64,000 nucleotides of DNA, taken from the NCBI RefSeq assembly GCF_002551815.1, contig NZ_NVPR01000016.1:157705-221704 (forward strand), written 5' to 3'. Origin of the DNA: Bacillus sp. AFS098217 (lineage in GTDB: Bacteria > Bacillota > Bacilli > Bacillales > Bacillaceae_G). Positions 1 to 10,070 of the stretch are shown in pieces. The stretch's first letter is position 1; every line of letters starts with the position of its first letter. The position numbers and the translations under genes are program-made. The notes beneath the pieces are model-generated. The model had not been told where the DNA came from. It did not search any database and worked only from the letters and a program-made list of their open reading frames with translations.

Positions 1-1
1 T

Positions 2-331
2 TATGTATTAACAGGTGGGGAATTAGCATCTATGGTTGTTACAGATAGTGTTGTACGTCTTTTGCCAGGGGTACTTGGAAATCAAAACTCACAGGTGGAA
101 GATTCTTTTAGTACAGGCTTATTAGAACATCCGCATTATACACGTCCAGCCGATTTTCGTGGCATGAAGGTACCGGATGTGCTTATGTCAGGGAACCATA
201 AGAATATTGAAGAATGGCGTCATAAGGAATCGTTGCGACGTACCTATACGCGTAGACCAGATTTACTTGAAGAACGCAGGCTATCAAAGCAAGAAGCGAC
301 TTGGCTTAAGCAAATTAAAGAAGAGCAGTAA
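2..331 (+). CDS. trmD: tRNA (guanine-37-N1)-methyltransferase, C-terminal part
   Basis: Partial gene: the reading frame is open from the window edge and ends at TAA 329-331, leaving about 109 C-terminal residues. TrmD methylates N1 of G37 in tRNAs using S-adenosylmethionine, which prevents +1 frameshifting. The fragment begins with YVLTGGELA, part of the trefoil-knot cofactor site. It then has [13 protein letters not shown] and EDSF followed by HPHYTRP; the EDSF aspartate corresponds to the family's catalytic Asp. The rest is the helical tRNA-binding tail ending LKQIKEEQ. rplS follows, as in other bacilli (rpsP-rimM-trmD-rplS). Identification is firm; the N-terminus is outside the window. Confidence 0.95.
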   Translation, partial: YVLTGGELASMVVTDSVVRLLPGVLGNQNSQVEDSFSTGLLEHPHYTRPADFRGMKVPDVLMSGNHKNIEEWRHKESLRRTYTRRPDLLEERRLSKQEATWLKQIKEEQ

Positions 332-350
332 GAACTTCATATATTTTCTA

Positions 351-379
351 TTGCAACAGGCCTAGCAATATGCTATTAT
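351..379 (+). promoter_or_regulatory. sigma-A promoter for rplS
   Basis: TTGCAA (351-356), a 17-nt spacer, then TATTAT (374-379) preceded by TG at 371-372 (extended -10). The predicted start is near 386, just upstream of the leader hairpin. It would give rplS expression independent of trmD. Confidence 0.7.
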
Positions 380-385
380 AACATT

Positions 386-470
386 TGTGCTACTGAAAGC
401 AGTAGCCGTATTAACGATGTTCCGCTGTAATTTATGAATGACTTTATAAGAGCATCTGTTTAAAGGAGAG
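386..470 (+). promoter_or_regulatory. candidate L19 (rplS) autoregulatory leader
   Basis: The 5' untranslated region holds a perfect 7-bp hairpin, GCTACTG 389-395 pairing with CAGTAGC 400-406 across a 4-nt loop. A possible longer pairing is GATG 416-419 with CATC 453-456, just before the ribosome binding site at 462-470. Firmicute rplS genes are known to carry short L19 leader motifs. That this is one is inferred from position and structure. Confidence 0.5.
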
Positions 471-478
471 AATTGAAT

Positions 479-823
479 ATGCAACAATTAATCGCAGATA
501 TTACAAAAGGCCAATTAAAAACTGACCTACCTTCATTCCGTCCTGGTGACACTTTACGTGTACACGTAAAAGTAGTTGAGGGTACTCGTGAGAGAATTCA
601 GCTTTTTGAAGGTGTTGTAATTAAACGTCGTGGTGGCGGAATTAGCGAAACGTTCACAGTTCGTAAGATTTCTTACGGCGTAGGTGTAGAGCGTACATTC
701 CCAGTTCACACACCAAGAATCGCGAAAATCGAAGTACTTCGCCGTGGTAAAGTACGTCGTGCTAAGTTATACTACTTACGTAACCTTCGCGGTAAAAAAG
801 CACGTATTAAAGAAATTCGATAA
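479..823 (+). CDS. rplS: 50S ribosomal protein L19
   Basis: 114 residues, the normal length for bL19, which sits at the interface of the 30S and 50S subunits. The protein starts [12 protein letters not shown] and contains the conserved [13 protein letters not shown] segment and the basic tail around [18 protein letters not shown] 479 is preferred over the in-frame TTG at 473 because the ribosome binding site AAAGGAGAG (462-470) gives normal spacing only to the ATG. It has its own promoter and a strong terminator, so it can be a monocistronic unit as well as the end of the trmD operon. Confidence 0.97.
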   Translation: MQQLIADITKGQLKTDLPSFRPGDTLRVHVKVVEGTRERIQLFEGVVIKRRGGGISETFTVRKISYGVGVERTFPVHTPRIAKIEVLRRGKVRRAKLYYLRNLRGKKARIKEIR

Positions 824-832
824 GACATGTAT

Positions 833-863
833 GGGAGCTTGTAAATGCACAAGCTCCCTTTTT
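833..863 (+). terminator. rho-independent terminator after rplS
   Basis: Perfect 10-bp stem GGGAGCTTGT 833-842 with ACAAGCTCCC 849-858, 6-nt loop, then TTTTT. Confidence 0.92.
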
Positions 864-890
864 CCAATCTATATGAAATTTTGATATAAT
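862..890 (+). promoter_or_regulatory. promoter for signal peptidase gene
   Basis: Perfect -10 TATAAT 885-890 with TG at 882-883 (extended -10). The -35 region (TTCCAA, 17 nt upstream) is weak. Confidence 0.55.
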
Positions 891-924
891 ACGAGCAGCG
901 TACATAACTGTGGAGGGGTAAAGC

Positions 925-1476
925 ATGAAAAAAGAAAAGAGTTCGCTTTGGGAATGGATAAAAGCAATTTTGATTGCTGTTGTGTTAGCAGCTGTGATTA
1001 GACAGTTTTTCTTTGCGCCCATTCTTGTAGATGGTGTCTCGATGTCACCGACGCTTCATGACCGTGATCGGATGATTGTTAATAAAATCGGTTATCACAT
1101 TGGTGAACCGAAACGTTTTGATATAATTGTATTTCGAGCAACGGAAGAGAAAGATTATATTAAACGTGTTATTGGCTTACCAGGCGATGAGGTTGAATAT
1201 CGTAACGATACACTCTATATTAACGGAAAACCCTATGAGGAACCGTATTTAGACAAGCAGAAAAAACAACTTTCTGACGGACCGCTTACATATGATTTCA
1301 AACTTGAAGAAATTACAGGTAAAAAAACCGTTCCAGAAGGTCAATTATTTGTATTAGGTGATAATCGTCGTTTTAGTAAAGATAGTCGTACGATTGGCAC
1401 GGTTAAGATGGACCAAGTAATAGGAAAAGCAAATATGTTATATTGGCCATTAAAGGATGCACGTATTGTGAAATAA
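925..1476 (+). CDS. sipS: type I signal peptidase
   Basis: 183 residues, typical of Gram-positive SipS/LepB with one N-terminal membrane anchor (about 11-30). It cleaves signal peptides from secreted preproteins at the outer face of the membrane. The Ser/Lys dyad is visible: Ser39 in the VSMSPTL box and Lys80 in YIKRVIGLPGD, with the later GDNRR...SKDSR box. The start is ATG 925 after GGAGGGG. It follows a terminator and its own extended -10 promoter, with rbgA 21 nt downstream. Bacilli usually have several type I peptidases, so the exact paralog name (SipS, SipT) is uncertain; the family is not. Confidence 0.93.
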   Translation: MKKEKSSLWEWIKAILIAVVLAAVIRQFFFAPILVDGVSMSPTLHDRDRMIVNKIGYHIGEPKRFDIIVFRATEEKDYIKRVIGLPGDEVEYRNDTLYINGKPYEEPYLDKQKKQLSDGPLTYDFKLEEITGKKTVPEGQLFVLGDNRRFSKDSRTIGTVKMDQVIGKANMLYWPLKDARIVK

Positions 1477-1497
1477 ACAAAAAAAGAAGGTGGCAAC

Positions 1498-2361
1498 ATG
1501 GCAATTCAGTGGTTTCCAGGGCATATGGCAAAAGCTAGGCGCCAAGTAACAGAAAAGTTAAAGTTAATTGATGTTGTAATTGAACTTGTAGATGCACGTT
1601 TACCTTTATCTTCTCGAAATCCAATGATCGATGAAATTATTACACATAAGCCGAGACTAGTTGTTTTAAATAAAGCCGATATGGCAGATGATCGTTTGAC
1701 GAAACAATGGATCGCTTATTTTGAAGAGCAGGGTCATAAAGCAATTTCAATTAATGCACAGGCCGGACAAGGTATGAAAGAAATTACAGCTGCTTGTAAA
1801 GTACTTGTAAAAGAAAAGTTTGATAAAATGATTGCAAAAGGGATTAAACCAAGAGCGATTCGTGCATTAATCGTCGGTATTCCAAATGTCGGTAAATCTA
1901 CTTTGATTAATAAATTAGCGAAGAAAAACATTGCGAAAACAGGCGATCGTCCTGGTGTTACAACAGCACAGCAATGGATTAAAGTAGGAAAGGAAATGGA
2001 GTTATTAGATACGCCAGGTATTTTATGGCCGAAATTCGAAGATGAATTAGTTGGACTTCGTCTTGCGACTACTGGCGCAATTAAAGACGCTATTTTAAAC
2101 TTACAAGATGTAGCTGTTTATGCACTTCGCTTTATGGAAAAACATTATCCTGAGCGTTTGCAAGAGCGTTATAAAATAAATGACATTCCAGAAGATATTG
2201 TGGAATTATTTGATGCGATTGGAAAGAACAGAGGTTGTTTAATGGGCGGCGGACTTGTTGATTATGATAAAACATCAGAACTTGTTCTTCGTGAACTTCG
2301 CGGTGGTAAACTGGGAAGAATGACATTTGAAACACCAGATGAATTTGTAGAAGAGGTATAA
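1498..2361 (+). CDS. rbgA: ribosome biogenesis GTPase RbgA
   Basis: 287 residues. A circularly permuted GTPase that drives a late step of 50S assembly. Motifs run G4-G1-G3: NKAD 58-61, GIPNVGKST 127-135, DTPG 171-174. The N-terminal WFPGHM carries His9, the residue known to replace the usual catalytic Gln in RbgA. An ANTAR-like helical C-terminus is expected from family knowledge. The start is ATG 1498 behind AGAAGGTGG. It lies between sipS and rnhB, as in B. subtilis (ylqF-rnhB). Confidence 0.95.
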   Translation: MAIQWFPGHMAKARRQVTEKLKLIDVVIELVDARLPLSSRNPMIDEIITHKPRLVVLNKADMADDRLTKQWIAYFEEQGHKAISINAQAGQGMKEITAACKVLVKEKFDKMIAKGIKPRAIRALIVGIPNVGKSTLINKLAKKNIAKTGDRPGVTTAQQWIKVGKEMELLDTPGILWPKFEDELVGLRLATTGAIKDAILNLQDVAVYALRFMEKHYPERLQERYKINDIPEDIVELFDAIGKNRGCLMGGGLVDYDKTSELVLRELRGGKLGRMTFETPDEFVEEV

Positions 2362-2362
2362 G

Positions 2363-2391
2363 AAGACGTGCGTTTGTACGTCTTTTCTTTT
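2363..2391 (+). terminator. possible weak terminator between rbgA and rnhB
   Basis: AAGACGT 2363-2369 pairs with ACGTCTT 2378-2384, followed by TTCTTTTTT. The stem is only 7 bp, so partial read-through into rnhB is likely. Confidence 0.45.
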
Positions 2392-2421
2392 TGGGTGTTT
2401 TTAAAAAGGAGTGTACATAAA

Positions 2422-3195
2422 ATGCAAAAATTAACAATTAAAGAAGTGGGATGTTTATTACAAGAAATTACGGCAGAAGAAGATGAACGATTTCAAATGT
2501 TAATAAAAGATGAGCGGAAAGGCGTTCAAAACTTAATTGCGAAATGGCACAAACAAAAAGAACAGGTGCAAAAAGAAAGAGAACAATTTTTAGAGATGTC
2601 TCAATATGAACAGGCATTACGTGAACAGGGGCTCTTATATATTGCTGGGATTGATGAAGTAGGAAGAGGGCCGTTAGCTGGACCTGTTGTTACGGCCGCT
2701 GTTGTCCTTCCAGAAGATTTTTATATACCAGGGTTAAATGACTCTAAAAAGCTAAGTGAAGCGAAGCGGGAGCGTTTCTATGATGAAATTAAAGAAAGGG
2801 CAGTAGCAATTGGGGTTGGAATTGTATCACCGCAGGTTATTGATGAGATAAATATTTATCAAGCAACCAAGCGAGCGATGTTGGATGCAATTGCAAATTT
2901 ATCGTGTACACCAGAGCATCTATTAATTGATGCGATGAAACTTCCTACTTCCATTCCACAAACATCCATTATCAAAGGAGATGCAAAAAGTATTTCTATC
3001 TCAGCTGCCTCCATTATCGCGAAAGTCACGCGTGATCGCATGATGAAGGAACTAGGGAAGGAACACCCTGAATATGGTTTTGAACAGCATATGGGCTATG
3101 GAACAAAACAACATTTGCAAGCAATCGAAACATATGGTGTACTAGAAGAACACCGGAAAACATTTGCACCAATTAAAGATATGATCCAAAAATAA
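2422..3195 (+). CDS. rnhB: ribonuclease HII
   Basis: 257 residues. It nicks RNA in RNA-DNA hybrids and removes single misincorporated ribonucleotides. Catalytic acids are seen as Asp78-Glu79 in IDEVGRG, Asp170 in LLIDAMK and Asp205 in KVTRDRM. An N-terminal extension of about 70 charged residues precedes the catalytic core, as in other Bacillus RNase HII. The frame is open upstream to 2368, but AAAAAGGAG (about 2403-2411) places the start at ATG 2422, giving the usual MQKLTIKE N-terminus. The ylqG/ylqH pair that follows rnhB in B. subtilis is absent here. Confidence 0.95.
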   Translation: MQKLTIKEVGCLLQEITAEEDERFQMLIKDERKGVQNLIAKWHKQKEQVQKEREQFLEMSQYEQALREQGLLYIAGIDEVGRGPLAGPVVTAAVVLPEDFYIPGLNDSKKLSEAKRERFYDEIKERAVAIGVGIVSPQVIDEINIYQATKRAMLDAIANLSCTPEHLLIDAMKLPTSIPQTSIIKGDAKSISISAASIIAKVTRDRMMKELGKEHPEYGFEQHMGYGTKQHLQAIETYGVLEEHRKTFAPIKDMIQK

Positions 3196-3220
3196 GCTGT
3201 AACCTACAGCTTATTTTTTT
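3191..3220 (+). terminator. terminator after rnhB
   Basis: AATAAGCTGTA 3191-3201 pairs with TACAGCTTATT 3205-3215, followed by a T tract. The stem overlaps the rnhB stop codon. Confidence 0.9.
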
Positions 3221-3289
3221 ATTTTGGCATACAAATATTACTATTTTCAAAAAAGAATAAAGCGATTTCAGTTTTCTGACACTTTATTG

Positions 3290-3318
3290 TAGACAGCATG
3301 GCAATCATTTTATACAAT
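3290..3318 (+). promoter_or_regulatory. sigma-A promoter for sucCD
   Basis: TAGACA 3290-3295, 17-nt spacer, TACAAT 3313-3318, about 70 nt before sucC. The promoter region is AT-rich. Confidence 0.6.
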
Positions 3319-3387
3319 GGCAATGTAGTGTTTTTAAACATTAAAAAACTTTTTGAGTAAAACAGGAAAACGGGGGAGGATGGGACT

Positions 3388-4548
3388 ATGAATATCCATG
3401 AGTATCAAGGTAAGGCAGTCCTTAGAAGCTATGGGGTTAGTGTTCCAAACGGGAAGGTTGCCTTTACAGTAGAAGAAGCTGTAGAAGCAGCGAAAGAATT
3501 AGGAACGGATGTATGTGTAGTTAAAGCACAAATTCACGCTGGTGGACGCGGCAAAGCTGGCGGAGTAAAAGTTGCGAAAAATTTAGATGAAGTTCGTACA
3601 TATGCGGAAAGCATTTTAGGAACTACACTTGTGACGCATCAAACAGGTCCTGAAGGTAAGGAAGTAAAACGCTTACTTATCGAAGAAGGTTGCGATATTA
3701 AAAAAGAATATTATGTAGGTCTTGTATTAGATCGTGCAACTTCTCAAGTTGTTTTAATGGCATCTGAAGAAGGTGGAACAGAAATTGAAGAAGTAGCTGA
3801 AAAAACACCTGAAAAAATCTTTAAAGAATATATTGATCCAGCAGTAGGATTACAAGGCTTCCAAGCGCGTCGAATCGCGTTTAACATCAATATTCCAAAA
3901 GAGCTTGTAGGACAAGCTGTGAAGTTTATGATGGGCTTATATCGTGCGTTTATCGAAAAAGATTGCTCTATCGCGGAGATTAATCCACTTGTTACAACAG
4001 GTGATGGGAAAGTTATGGCGTTAGATGCAAAATTAAACTTTGATTCTAATGCGTTATATCGTCATAAAGACATTTTAGAACTTCGTGATCTTGATGAAGA
4101 AGATTCAAAAGAAATTGAAGCTTCTAAATATGACTTAAACTACATTCCTTTAGATGGAAATATCGGTTGTATGGTTAATGGTGCAGGTTTAGCAATGGCT
4201 ACAATGGATATCATTAAACATTACCATGGTGACCCAGCTAACTTCTTAGATGTTGGTGGCGGCGCAACAGCTGAAAAAGTTACAGAAGCATTCAAAATTA
4301 TCCTTTCTGACAAAAATGTAAAAGGTATCTTTGTTAACATTTTTGGTGGCATTATGAAGTGTGATGTTATTGCAGAAGGTGTTATTGAAGCAACGAAGCA
4401 AGTAGGTCTTGAGTTACCTTTAGTTGTACGTCTTGAAGGTACAAACGTAGAGTTAGGTAAGAAAATTTTAAATGAGTCTGGCTTAAATATTGTTGCAGCA
4501 GAATCTATGGCAGACGGTGCACAAAAAATTGTTTCACTAGTGGGCTAA
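3388..4548 (+). CDS. sucC: succinyl-CoA synthetase (ADP-forming) beta subunit
   Basis: 386 residues. Together with SucD it interconverts succinyl-CoA and succinate with substrate-level nucleotide phosphorylation in the TCA cycle. It begins [17 protein letters not shown], the standard ATP-grasp opening. The glycine-rich [11 protein letters not shown] lies near residue 50, and [13 protein letters not shown] in the C-terminal CoA-ligase domain. Start ATG 3388 follows GGGGGAGG. sucD starts 19 nt after the stop, so the two subunits are co-transcribed. Confidence 0.97.
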   Translation: MNIHEYQGKAVLRSYGVSVPNGKVAFTVEEAVEAAKELGTDVCVVKAQIHAGGRGKAGGVKVAKNLDEVRTYAESILGTTLVTHQTGPEGKEVKRLLIEEGCDIKKEYYVGLVLDRATSQVVLMASEEGGTEIEEVAEKTPEKIFKEYIDPAVGLQGFQARRIAFNINIPKELVGQAVKFMMGLYRAFIEKDCSIAEINPLVTTGDGKVMALDAKLNFDSNALYRHKDILELRDLDEEDSKEIEASKYDLNYIPLDGNIGCMVNGAGLAMATMDIIKHYHGDPANFLDVGGGATAEKVTEAFKIILSDKNVKGIFVNIFGGIMKCDVIAEGVIEATKQVGLELPLVVRLEGTNVELGKKILNESGLNIVAAESMADGAQKIVSLVG

Positions 4549-4567
4549 TAGAAAGCGGGGGAGAAAA

Positions 4568-5470
4568 ATGAGCGTATTAGTTAATAAAGATACAAAAGTT
4601 ATTGTTCAAGGTATTACAGGTTCTCAAGGATTATTCCATACAAAACAAATGATTGAATACGGTACGAAAATTGTCGGTGGTGTAACACCAGGTAAAGGCG
4701 GCACTGATATTGAAGGTGTACCAGTATTTGATACAGTAGAAGATGCTGTGAAAGCAACAGGCGCGAACGCTTCAGTTGTATACGTTCCACCCGCTTTTGC
4801 GGCTGATGCAATTATGGAAGCAGTTGATGCAAAGATTGATTTAGTAGTATGTATTACTGAAGGAATCCCTGTATTAGATATGGTAAACGTAAAGAGATAT
4901 ATGGCTGGTAAACATACACGTTTACTTGGACCAAACTGCCCTGGTGTCATTACACCTGATGAATGTAAAATTGGTATTATGCCAGGCTACATTCACAAAA
5001 AAGGTCATGTAGGTATCGTATCTCGCTCTGGTACATTAACGTATGAAGCTGTACATCAGTTAACACAAGAAGGTATTGGCCAATCTACTGCTGTAGGTAT
5101 TGGTGGGGACCCTGTTAATGGTACAGACTTTATTGATGCGTTAAAAGCGTTTAATGAAGATGAAGAAACACATGCTGTTATTATGATTGGTGAAATCGGC
5201 GGAACAGCAGAAGAAGAAGCTGCTGAGTGGGTAAAAGCAAACATGACAAAACCTGTTGTCGGCTTCATTGGCGGTCAAACAGCACCTGCAGGTAAGCGTA
5301 TGGGTCATGCTGGGGCGATCATTTCTGGCGGTAAAGGAACTGCTGCTGAAAAGATTAAAACAATGGAAGCTTGTGGTATTAAAGTTGCCGAAACACCAGC
5401 TGTTATGGGTGAAACATTAATCTCTGTTTTAAAAGAAAAGGGATTATTCGAAACTTGTAAAAACTATTAA
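4568..5470 (+). CDS. sucD: succinyl-CoA synthetase alpha subunit
   Basis: 300 residues. This subunit binds CoA in its N-terminal Rossmann domain (GITGSQG near residues 15-21). It carries the phosphorylated histidine, His247 in [12 protein letters not shown]. It pairs with SucC. The start ATG 4568 follows AAAGCGGGGGAG. A strong terminator closes the two-gene unit before dprA. Confidence 0.97.
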   Translation: MSVLVNKDTKVIVQGITGSQGLFHTKQMIEYGTKIVGGVTPGKGGTDIEGVPVFDTVEDAVKATGANASVVYVPPAFAADAIMEAVDAKIDLVVCITEGIPVLDMVNVKRYMAGKHTRLLGPNCPGVITPDECKIGIMPGYIHKKGHVGIVSRSGTLTYEAVHQLTQEGIGQSTAVGIGGDPVNGTDFIDALKAFNEDEETHAVIMIGEIGGTAEEEAAEWVKANMTKPVVGFIGGQTAPAGKRMGHAGAIISGGKGTAAEKIKTMEACGIKVAETPAVMGETLISVLKEKGLFETCKNY

Positions 5471-5478
5471 TCTTTTTG

Positions 5479-5510
5479 AAAGACACCTTCATGTTAGAAG
5501 GTGTCTTTTT
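5479..5510 (+). terminator. terminator after sucCD
   Basis: AAAGACACCTTC 5479-5490 pairs with GAAGGTGTCTTT 5497-5508 with a 6-nt loop and a T tract. Confidence 0.92.
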
Positions 5511-5558
5511 ACACATTTTTTGTTTACATAATAAAAATTATGGGTAAGGAGAATGATT

Positions 5559-6422
5559 GTGAAAAGAGAACGATTGCTTCATCTTCACTATGTATTAGCG
5601 GATCATTGGAAAGCGTTAAAATACTTGTTACACATTGATCCAGAGGTAAAGAACATCTATAATTTTTGTCCGGAACACTTTGAAAAATATACAGGATTAT
5701 CCTCGAAAAAATCTTCTGAATTAGTGAAATTCTTACAGACATCAACATCTTCTCAATGTATTCATCATTTAGAAAAAAATCATCTTTTTTATGTAACAAT
5801 ATGGGATCATGACTATCCAGAATTGTTACGTGAAATACCAGATCCTCCCTTTGTTTTATATGGAAAAGGACAGAGAGAACTCCTTAATAAAATGAATAAA
5901 TTAGCGGTAGTTGGAACAAGAAAACCATCTTTATATGGGAAGGAGAGCATACAACCCATTTTACAACCGCTGATAGATAAAGGGTGGTTAATTGTTAGTG
6001 GTTTGGCAAGTGGGATTGATACAATTGCCCATGAAATCACAGTGCAGCAGCAACGCATGACCATTGCGATATTAGGACATGGTTTACAGTATATATATCC
6101 AAAAGAAAATCAGCAATTTTACAACACATGGAAAGATTACATGTTATTATTAACGGAATATCCGCCGCATTATTCTCCGCGAAAATGGTATTTTCCAAGA
6201 AGAAATCGAATTATAAGTGGACTTTGCAAAGGGGTTTTAGTTGTGGAGGCGAAAGCAAGGAGTGGATCGCTTATTACTGCAGATCTGGCTTTAGAACAAA
6301 ATAGAGAAGTGTTTGCACTTCCTGGTCCTATGTTTATAGATAGTGCAATTGGGACAAATCAACTCATTCAGCAAGGGGCAAAACTTGTTCAAAAAGCAGA
6401 AGATATTCTTGAAGAATTTTAA
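5559..6422 (+). CDS. dprA: DNA processing protein DprA (Smf)
   Basis: 287 residues from GTG 5559. DprA loads RecA on incoming single-stranded DNA during transformation. The Rossmann-type DNA-binding core shows VVGTRKP (GTRKPS 119-124) and SGLASGID 147-154, then GVLVVEAKARSGSLITA and ALPGP. GTG is chosen because AAGGAG (5546-5551) is only 1 nt from the in-frame ATG 5553 but 7 nt from the GTG. The order sucD-dprA-topA matches other bacilli. The gene looks intact, which says nothing about whether the strain is competent. Confidence 0.92.
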   Translation: MKRERLLHLHYVLADHWKALKYLLHIDPEVKNIYNFCPEHFEKYTGLSSKKSSELVKFLQTSTSSQCIHHLEKNHLFYVTIWDHDYPELLREIPDPPFVLYGKGQRELLNKMNKLAVVGTRKPSLYGKESIQPILQPLIDKGWLIVSGLASGIDTIAHEITVQQQRMTIAILGHGLQYIYPKENQQFYNTWKDYMLLLTEYPPHYSPRKWYFPRRNRIISGLCKGVLVVEAKARSGSLITADLALEQNREVFALPGPMFIDSAIGTNQLIQQGAKLVQKAEDILEEF

Positions 6423-6460
6423 AATTAATCTTATATTTTTATGTTTTTATTAAACAATTA

Positions 6461-6495
6461 TTGACAAATGGTAGATTGGCACTGTATGTTATACT
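6461..6495 (+). promoter_or_regulatory. promoter region for topA
   Basis: A perfect TTGACA sits at 6461-6466. Two possible -10 boxes follow: TATGTT 6485-6490 (18-nt spacer) and TATACT 6490-6495, which has an extended -10 TG at 6487-6488. Which one is used cannot be told from sequence. Confidence 0.5.
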
Positions 6496-6572
6496 CATTC
6501 TTGATTGACAAAAATAAGAGAAATCAATAAGATTAATGAAGATTTGAATCCACCTCTTAAGGAGGCACTAGC

Positions 6573-8651
6573 ATGTCAGATTACCTCGTGATCGTGGAGT
6601 CGCCTTCTAAGGCGAAGACCATTGAAAAATATTTAGGGAAAAAATACAAAGTCGTCGCGTCTATGGGACATGTTCGCGATTTACCTAAAAGCCAAATGGG
6701 GATAGAAGTAAAGAATAACTTCACCCCGAAGTATATTACCATTCGTGGTAAGGGTCCCGTTTTAAAAGATTTAAAATCAGCGGCAAAAAAAGCAAAAAAA
6801 GTCTATCTCGCAGCCGATCCAGACCGCGAGGGAGAAGCGATTGCTTGGCATTTAGCAAATACGTTAAATGTGGACGTTGAATCGGATTGCCGGGTTGTGT
6901 TTAATGAGATTACAAAAGATGCAATCAAGGAATCATTTAAGCATCCTCGCGCAATTAATATGGATTTAGTAGATGCACAACAAGCAAGACGAATACTTGA
7001 TCGTCTTGTTGGTTACAATATTAGTCCTTTATTATGGAAGAAAGTCAAAAAAGGATTAAGTGCAGGACGCGTACAATCTGTAGCGGTTCGTTTAATTATT
7101 GATCGTGAAAAAGAAATTCAAAACTTTACTCCTGAAGAATTCTGGACAATTAAAACAGAATTTGTAAAAGGAAAAGACACATTTGAAGCATCTTTTTACG
7201 GTGTAAACGGAGAGAAAGTTCAGTTAACAAATGAAGCACAAGTAAATGACATAATTGGAAAAATGAAAGACAATGCGTTTTCGGTTGAAAATGTAACGAA
7301 AAAAGAGAGAAAGCGCAATCCTGCATCACCGTTTACAACGTCTTCCCTACAGCAAGAGGCAGCGCGTAAGTTAAACATGCGAGCAAAGAAAACAATGATG
7401 CTTGCACAGCAACTATATGAAGGGATAGATCTTGGTAAACAAGGAACAGTAGGTCTTATTACGTATATGAGAACAGATTCAACACGTATCTCAGAAACTG
7501 CTCAAGAAGAAGCTCGTTCTTATATTACTGACGCATTTGGTTCGGAATACATAGGGACAGAGAAGAAGAAGGAAACGAAAAAAGCGAATGCACAAGATGC
7601 GCACGAAGCAATTCGTCCAACTTCTGTGATGAGAAAGCCAGATGAATTGAAAAGTTTCTTAAGTCGTGATCAACATCGTTTGTATAAATTGATTTGGGAG
7701 CGGTTTGTTGCAAGTCAAATGGCATCTGCTATAATGGATACTGTTACAGCTAGACTCATTAATAACAATGTTCAATTCCGTGCAAATGGATCGGTAGTGA
7801 AATTCCCAGGGTTTATGAAGGTGTACGTGGAGTCGAAAGATGATGGTGCAGAAGAAAAAGATAAAATGTTGCCTCCTTTAGAAATAGGAGAAACTGTATT
7901 TTCAAAAGATGTAGAGCCGAAACAACATTTTACACAGCCACCACCACGCTATACGGAGGCCCGTTTAGTTCGAATGCTTGAAGAGCTTGGAATTGGGAGA
8001 CCATCGACTTATGTACCAACGCTCGAAACGATTCAGAAGCGAGGATATGTCGCATTAGATAATAAACGATTTGTTCCTACTGAACTTGGCGAGATTGTAA
8101 TCGAACTTATTTTAGAGTTTTTCCCAGAAATTATTAACATCGAATTTACTGCCAATATGGAGCAAAGTCTCGATGAAGTAGAAGAAGGAAAAGCGAATTG
8201 GGTAAAAATTGTTGACAATTTCTACGTAGGCTTTGAACCTCGCTTGGAAAAAGCGGAGAAAGAAATGCGCGAAGTAGAAATTAAAGATGAACCAGCTGGG
8301 GAAGACTGTGAGTTGTGTGATCACCCAATGGTCTTTAAAATGGGTAAATACGGAAAGTTTATGGCTTGTTCAAATTTCCCTGATTGTCGTAATACAAAAC
8401 CGATTGTAAAAGAAATCGGTGTAACTTGTCCGAAATGTGATAAAGGACAAATTATTGAACGTCGAAGTAATAAAAAGAAACGTCTTTTCTATGGGTGTGG
8501 AACATATCCAGAATGTGACTTTGTATCTTGGGATAAGCCGATTGGCCGAAAATGTCCAAAATGTGAAGGTATGCTTGTAGAGAAGAAGTTGAAAAAAGGC
8601 GTTCAAGTGCAATGTATTTCGTGTGATTATGAAGAAGAACAACAAATGTGA
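6573..8651 (+). CDS. topA: DNA topoisomerase I (type IA)
   Basis: 692 residues. Relaxes negative supercoils by passing one strand through a transient nick. The N-terminal Toprim domain shows [17 protein letters not shown] and [16 protein letters not shown] (acidic DxD). The active-site tyrosine is Tyr298 in TYMRTDSTR. At the C-terminus, from about residue 575 to 690, there are three cysteine-rich zinc-ribbon repeats (CELC..., CPKCDKG..., CPKCEGM...CISC), as in Bacillus TopA. Start ATG 6573 follows AAGGAGGCA. Confidence 0.97.
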   Translation: MSDYLVIVESPSKAKTIEKYLGKKYKVVASMGHVRDLPKSQMGIEVKNNFTPKYITIRGKGPVLKDLKSAAKKAKKVYLAADPDREGEAIAWHLANTLNVDVESDCRVVFNEITKDAIKESFKHPRAINMDLVDAQQARRILDRLVGYNISPLLWKKVKKGLSAGRVQSVAVRLIIDREKEIQNFTPEEFWTIKTEFVKGKDTFEASFYGVNGEKVQLTNEAQVNDIIGKMKDNAFSVENVTKKERKRNPASPFTTSSLQQEAARKLNMRAKKTMMLAQQLYEGIDLGKQGTVGLITYMRTDSTRISETAQEEARSYITDAFGSEYIGTEKKKETKKANAQDAHEAIRPTSVMRKPDELKSFLSRDQHRLYKLIWERFVASQMASAIMDTVTARLINNNVQFRANGSVVKFPGFMKVYVESKDDGAEEKDKMLPPLEIGETVFSKDVEPKQHFTQPPPRYTEARLVRMLEELGIGRPSTYVPTLETIQKRGYVALDNKRFVPTELGEIVIELILEFFPEIINIEFTANMEQSLDEVEEGKANWVKIVDNFYVGFEPRLEKAEKEMREVEIKDEPAGEDCELCDHPMVFKMGKYGKFMACSNFPDCRNTKPIVKEIGVTCPKCDKGQIIERRSNKKKRLFYGCGTYPECDFVSWDKPIGRKCPKCEGMLVEKKLKKGVQVQCISCDYEEEQQM

Positions 8652-8673
8652 GCGTAACCGCTCACATTTTTTT
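8644..8673 (+). terminator. terminator overlapping the topA stop codon
   Basis: TGTGAGCG 8647-8654 pairs with CGCTCACA 8659-8666 (4-nt loop), flanked by A and T tracts. The stem includes the topA stop codon. Confidence 0.9.
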
Positions 8674-8700
8674 CGGGATAGAAAAGGAAAGGTGATATAT

Positions 8701-10005
8701 ATGACAACACAAGTAGTAAACGTCATTGGCGCAGGTCTTGCGGGAAGCGAGGCTGCTTATCAAATCGCAAAACGTGGTGTCCAAGTAAAGTTATATGAAA
8801 TGAGGCCTGTAAGGCAAACACCAGCCCATCATACAGATAAATTTGCTGAGTTAGTATGTAGTAATTCACTTCGTGCAAATACATTAACGAATGCTGTTGG
8901 GGTCATTAAAGAAGAAATGCGCCGAATGGACTCTGTTATCATTCGTGCGGCTGACGAATGCTCTGTACCAGCAGGAGGAGCTTTAGCTGTAGATCGTCAT
9001 GAGTTTGCGGCGAAAGTAACAGAATATGTGAAAAACCATCCAAATGTAACTGTAATGAATGAAGAAGTTACAGAAATTCCAGAAGGACCAACTATTATCG
9101 CGACAGGTCCACTTACATCTCCTGATCTTTCTGCACAGTTGAAAGAATTAACGGGTGAAGATTATTTTTATTTCTATGATGCGGCCGCTCCAATTGTAGA
9201 GAAGGACAGCATTGATATGAATAAAGTATATTTGAAATCTCGTTATGATAAAGGGGAAGCAGCATACTTAAACTGTCCGATGACAGAAGAAGAGTTTGAC
9301 CGTTTCTATGATGCTTTAATCGCTGCTGAGACAGTACCATTGAAAGAATTTGAGAAAGAAGTTTTCTTTGAAGGATGTATGCCAGTAGAAGTTATGGCGG
9401 GTAGAGGTAGACAGACGTTGCTATTTGGTCCGATGAAACCAGTTGGGTTAGAGGACCCAAAAACAGGGAAGACACCATATGCGGTTGTTCAATTGCGTCA
9501 AGATGATGCGGCAGGAACGTTATACAATATTGTAGGATTCCAAACGCATTTAAAGTGGGGACCACAAAAAGAAGTATTACAATTAATTCCTGGACTTGAA
9601 AATGCAGAAATTGTACGCTACGGTGTAATGCATCGCAATACATTTATTAATTCACCGAAGTTACTTCGTCCAACATATCAATATAAGCACCGTGACGATT
9701 TATTCTTTGCAGGACAAATGACAGGGGTAGAAGGATATGTAGAATCGGCTGCTTCAGGGTTGTTAGCAGGTATTAACGCAGCTCGTGTTGTACAAGGAGA
9801 AGAGCCTATTGTACTACCACCTGTAACTGCGATGGGGAGTATGGCGAATTACATTACTGCAACAAATGCGAAAAACTTCCAACCGATGAATGCAAACTTT
9901 GGTTTATTTACACCACTAGAAAAGAAAATCAAAAAGAAACAAGAACGAAATGAAGCATACGCAGCACGCGCTTTAGAGATAATTCAAAATTTTGTAAATA
10001 TTTAG
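8701..10005 (+). CDS. trmFO: methylenetetrahydrofolate-tRNA-(uracil-54-C5)-methyltransferase (TrmFO)
   Basis: 434 residues. A folate- and FAD-dependent enzyme that makes ribothymidine-54 in tRNA, unlike the SAM-dependent TrmA of enteric bacteria. The N-terminal dinucleotide fold [13 protein letters not shown] (8-20) is clear. The two cysteines known to be important in the B. subtilis enzyme are present as Cys53 ([10 protein letters not shown]) and Cys226 (FEGCMPVE). The frame is open upstream to 8623, but that would run through the topA terminator. GGAAAGGTG places the start at ATG 8701. Confidence 0.95.
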   Translation: MTTQVVNVIGAGLAGSEAAYQIAKRGVQVKLYEMRPVRQTPAHHTDKFAELVCSNSLRANTLTNAVGVIKEEMRRMDSVIIRAADECSVPAGGALAVDRHEFAAKVTEYVKNHPNVTVMNEEVTEIPEGPTIIATGPLTSPDLSAQLKELTGEDYFYFYDAAAPIVEKDSIDMNKVYLKSRYDKGEAAYLNCPMTEEEFDRFYDALIAAETVPLKEFEKEVFFEGCMPVEVMAGRGRQTLLFGPMKPVGLEDPKTGKTPYAVVQLRQDDAAGTLYNIVGFQTHLKWGPQKEVLQLIPGLENAEIVRYGVMHRNTFINSPKLLRPTYQYKHRDDLFFAGQMTGVEGYVESAASGLLAGINAARVVQGEEPIVLPPVTAMGSMANYITATNAKNFQPMNANFGLFTPLEKKIKKKQERNEAYAARALEIIQNFVNI

Positions 10006-10014
10006 TTAAATTTC

Positions 10015-10055
10015 TTGCAAAGGCTACTGAATTGTGATACGATTTAGTAGCCTTT
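10015..10055 (+). promoter_or_regulatory. promoter embedded in an inverted repeat before xerC-hslVU-codY
   Basis: TTGCAA 10015-10020, 17-nt spacer, TACGAT 10038-10043 with TG at 10035-10036. The same bases form an inverted repeat: AAAGGCTACTGAA 10019-10031 with TTTAGTAGCCTTT 10043-10055 (one G-T pair). It has no T tract, so it is a poor terminator. The codV-clpQ-clpY-codY unit of B. subtilis is known to start upstream of codV, which fits a promoter here. Confidence 0.55.
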
Positions 10056-10070
10056 ATTGAGGTGAGTTAT

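Noticed and set aside
8623-8700. Longer N-terminus for TrmFO
   Set aside because: It would begin inside topA and cross its terminator; the conserved protein starts at 8701 with a proper ribosome site.
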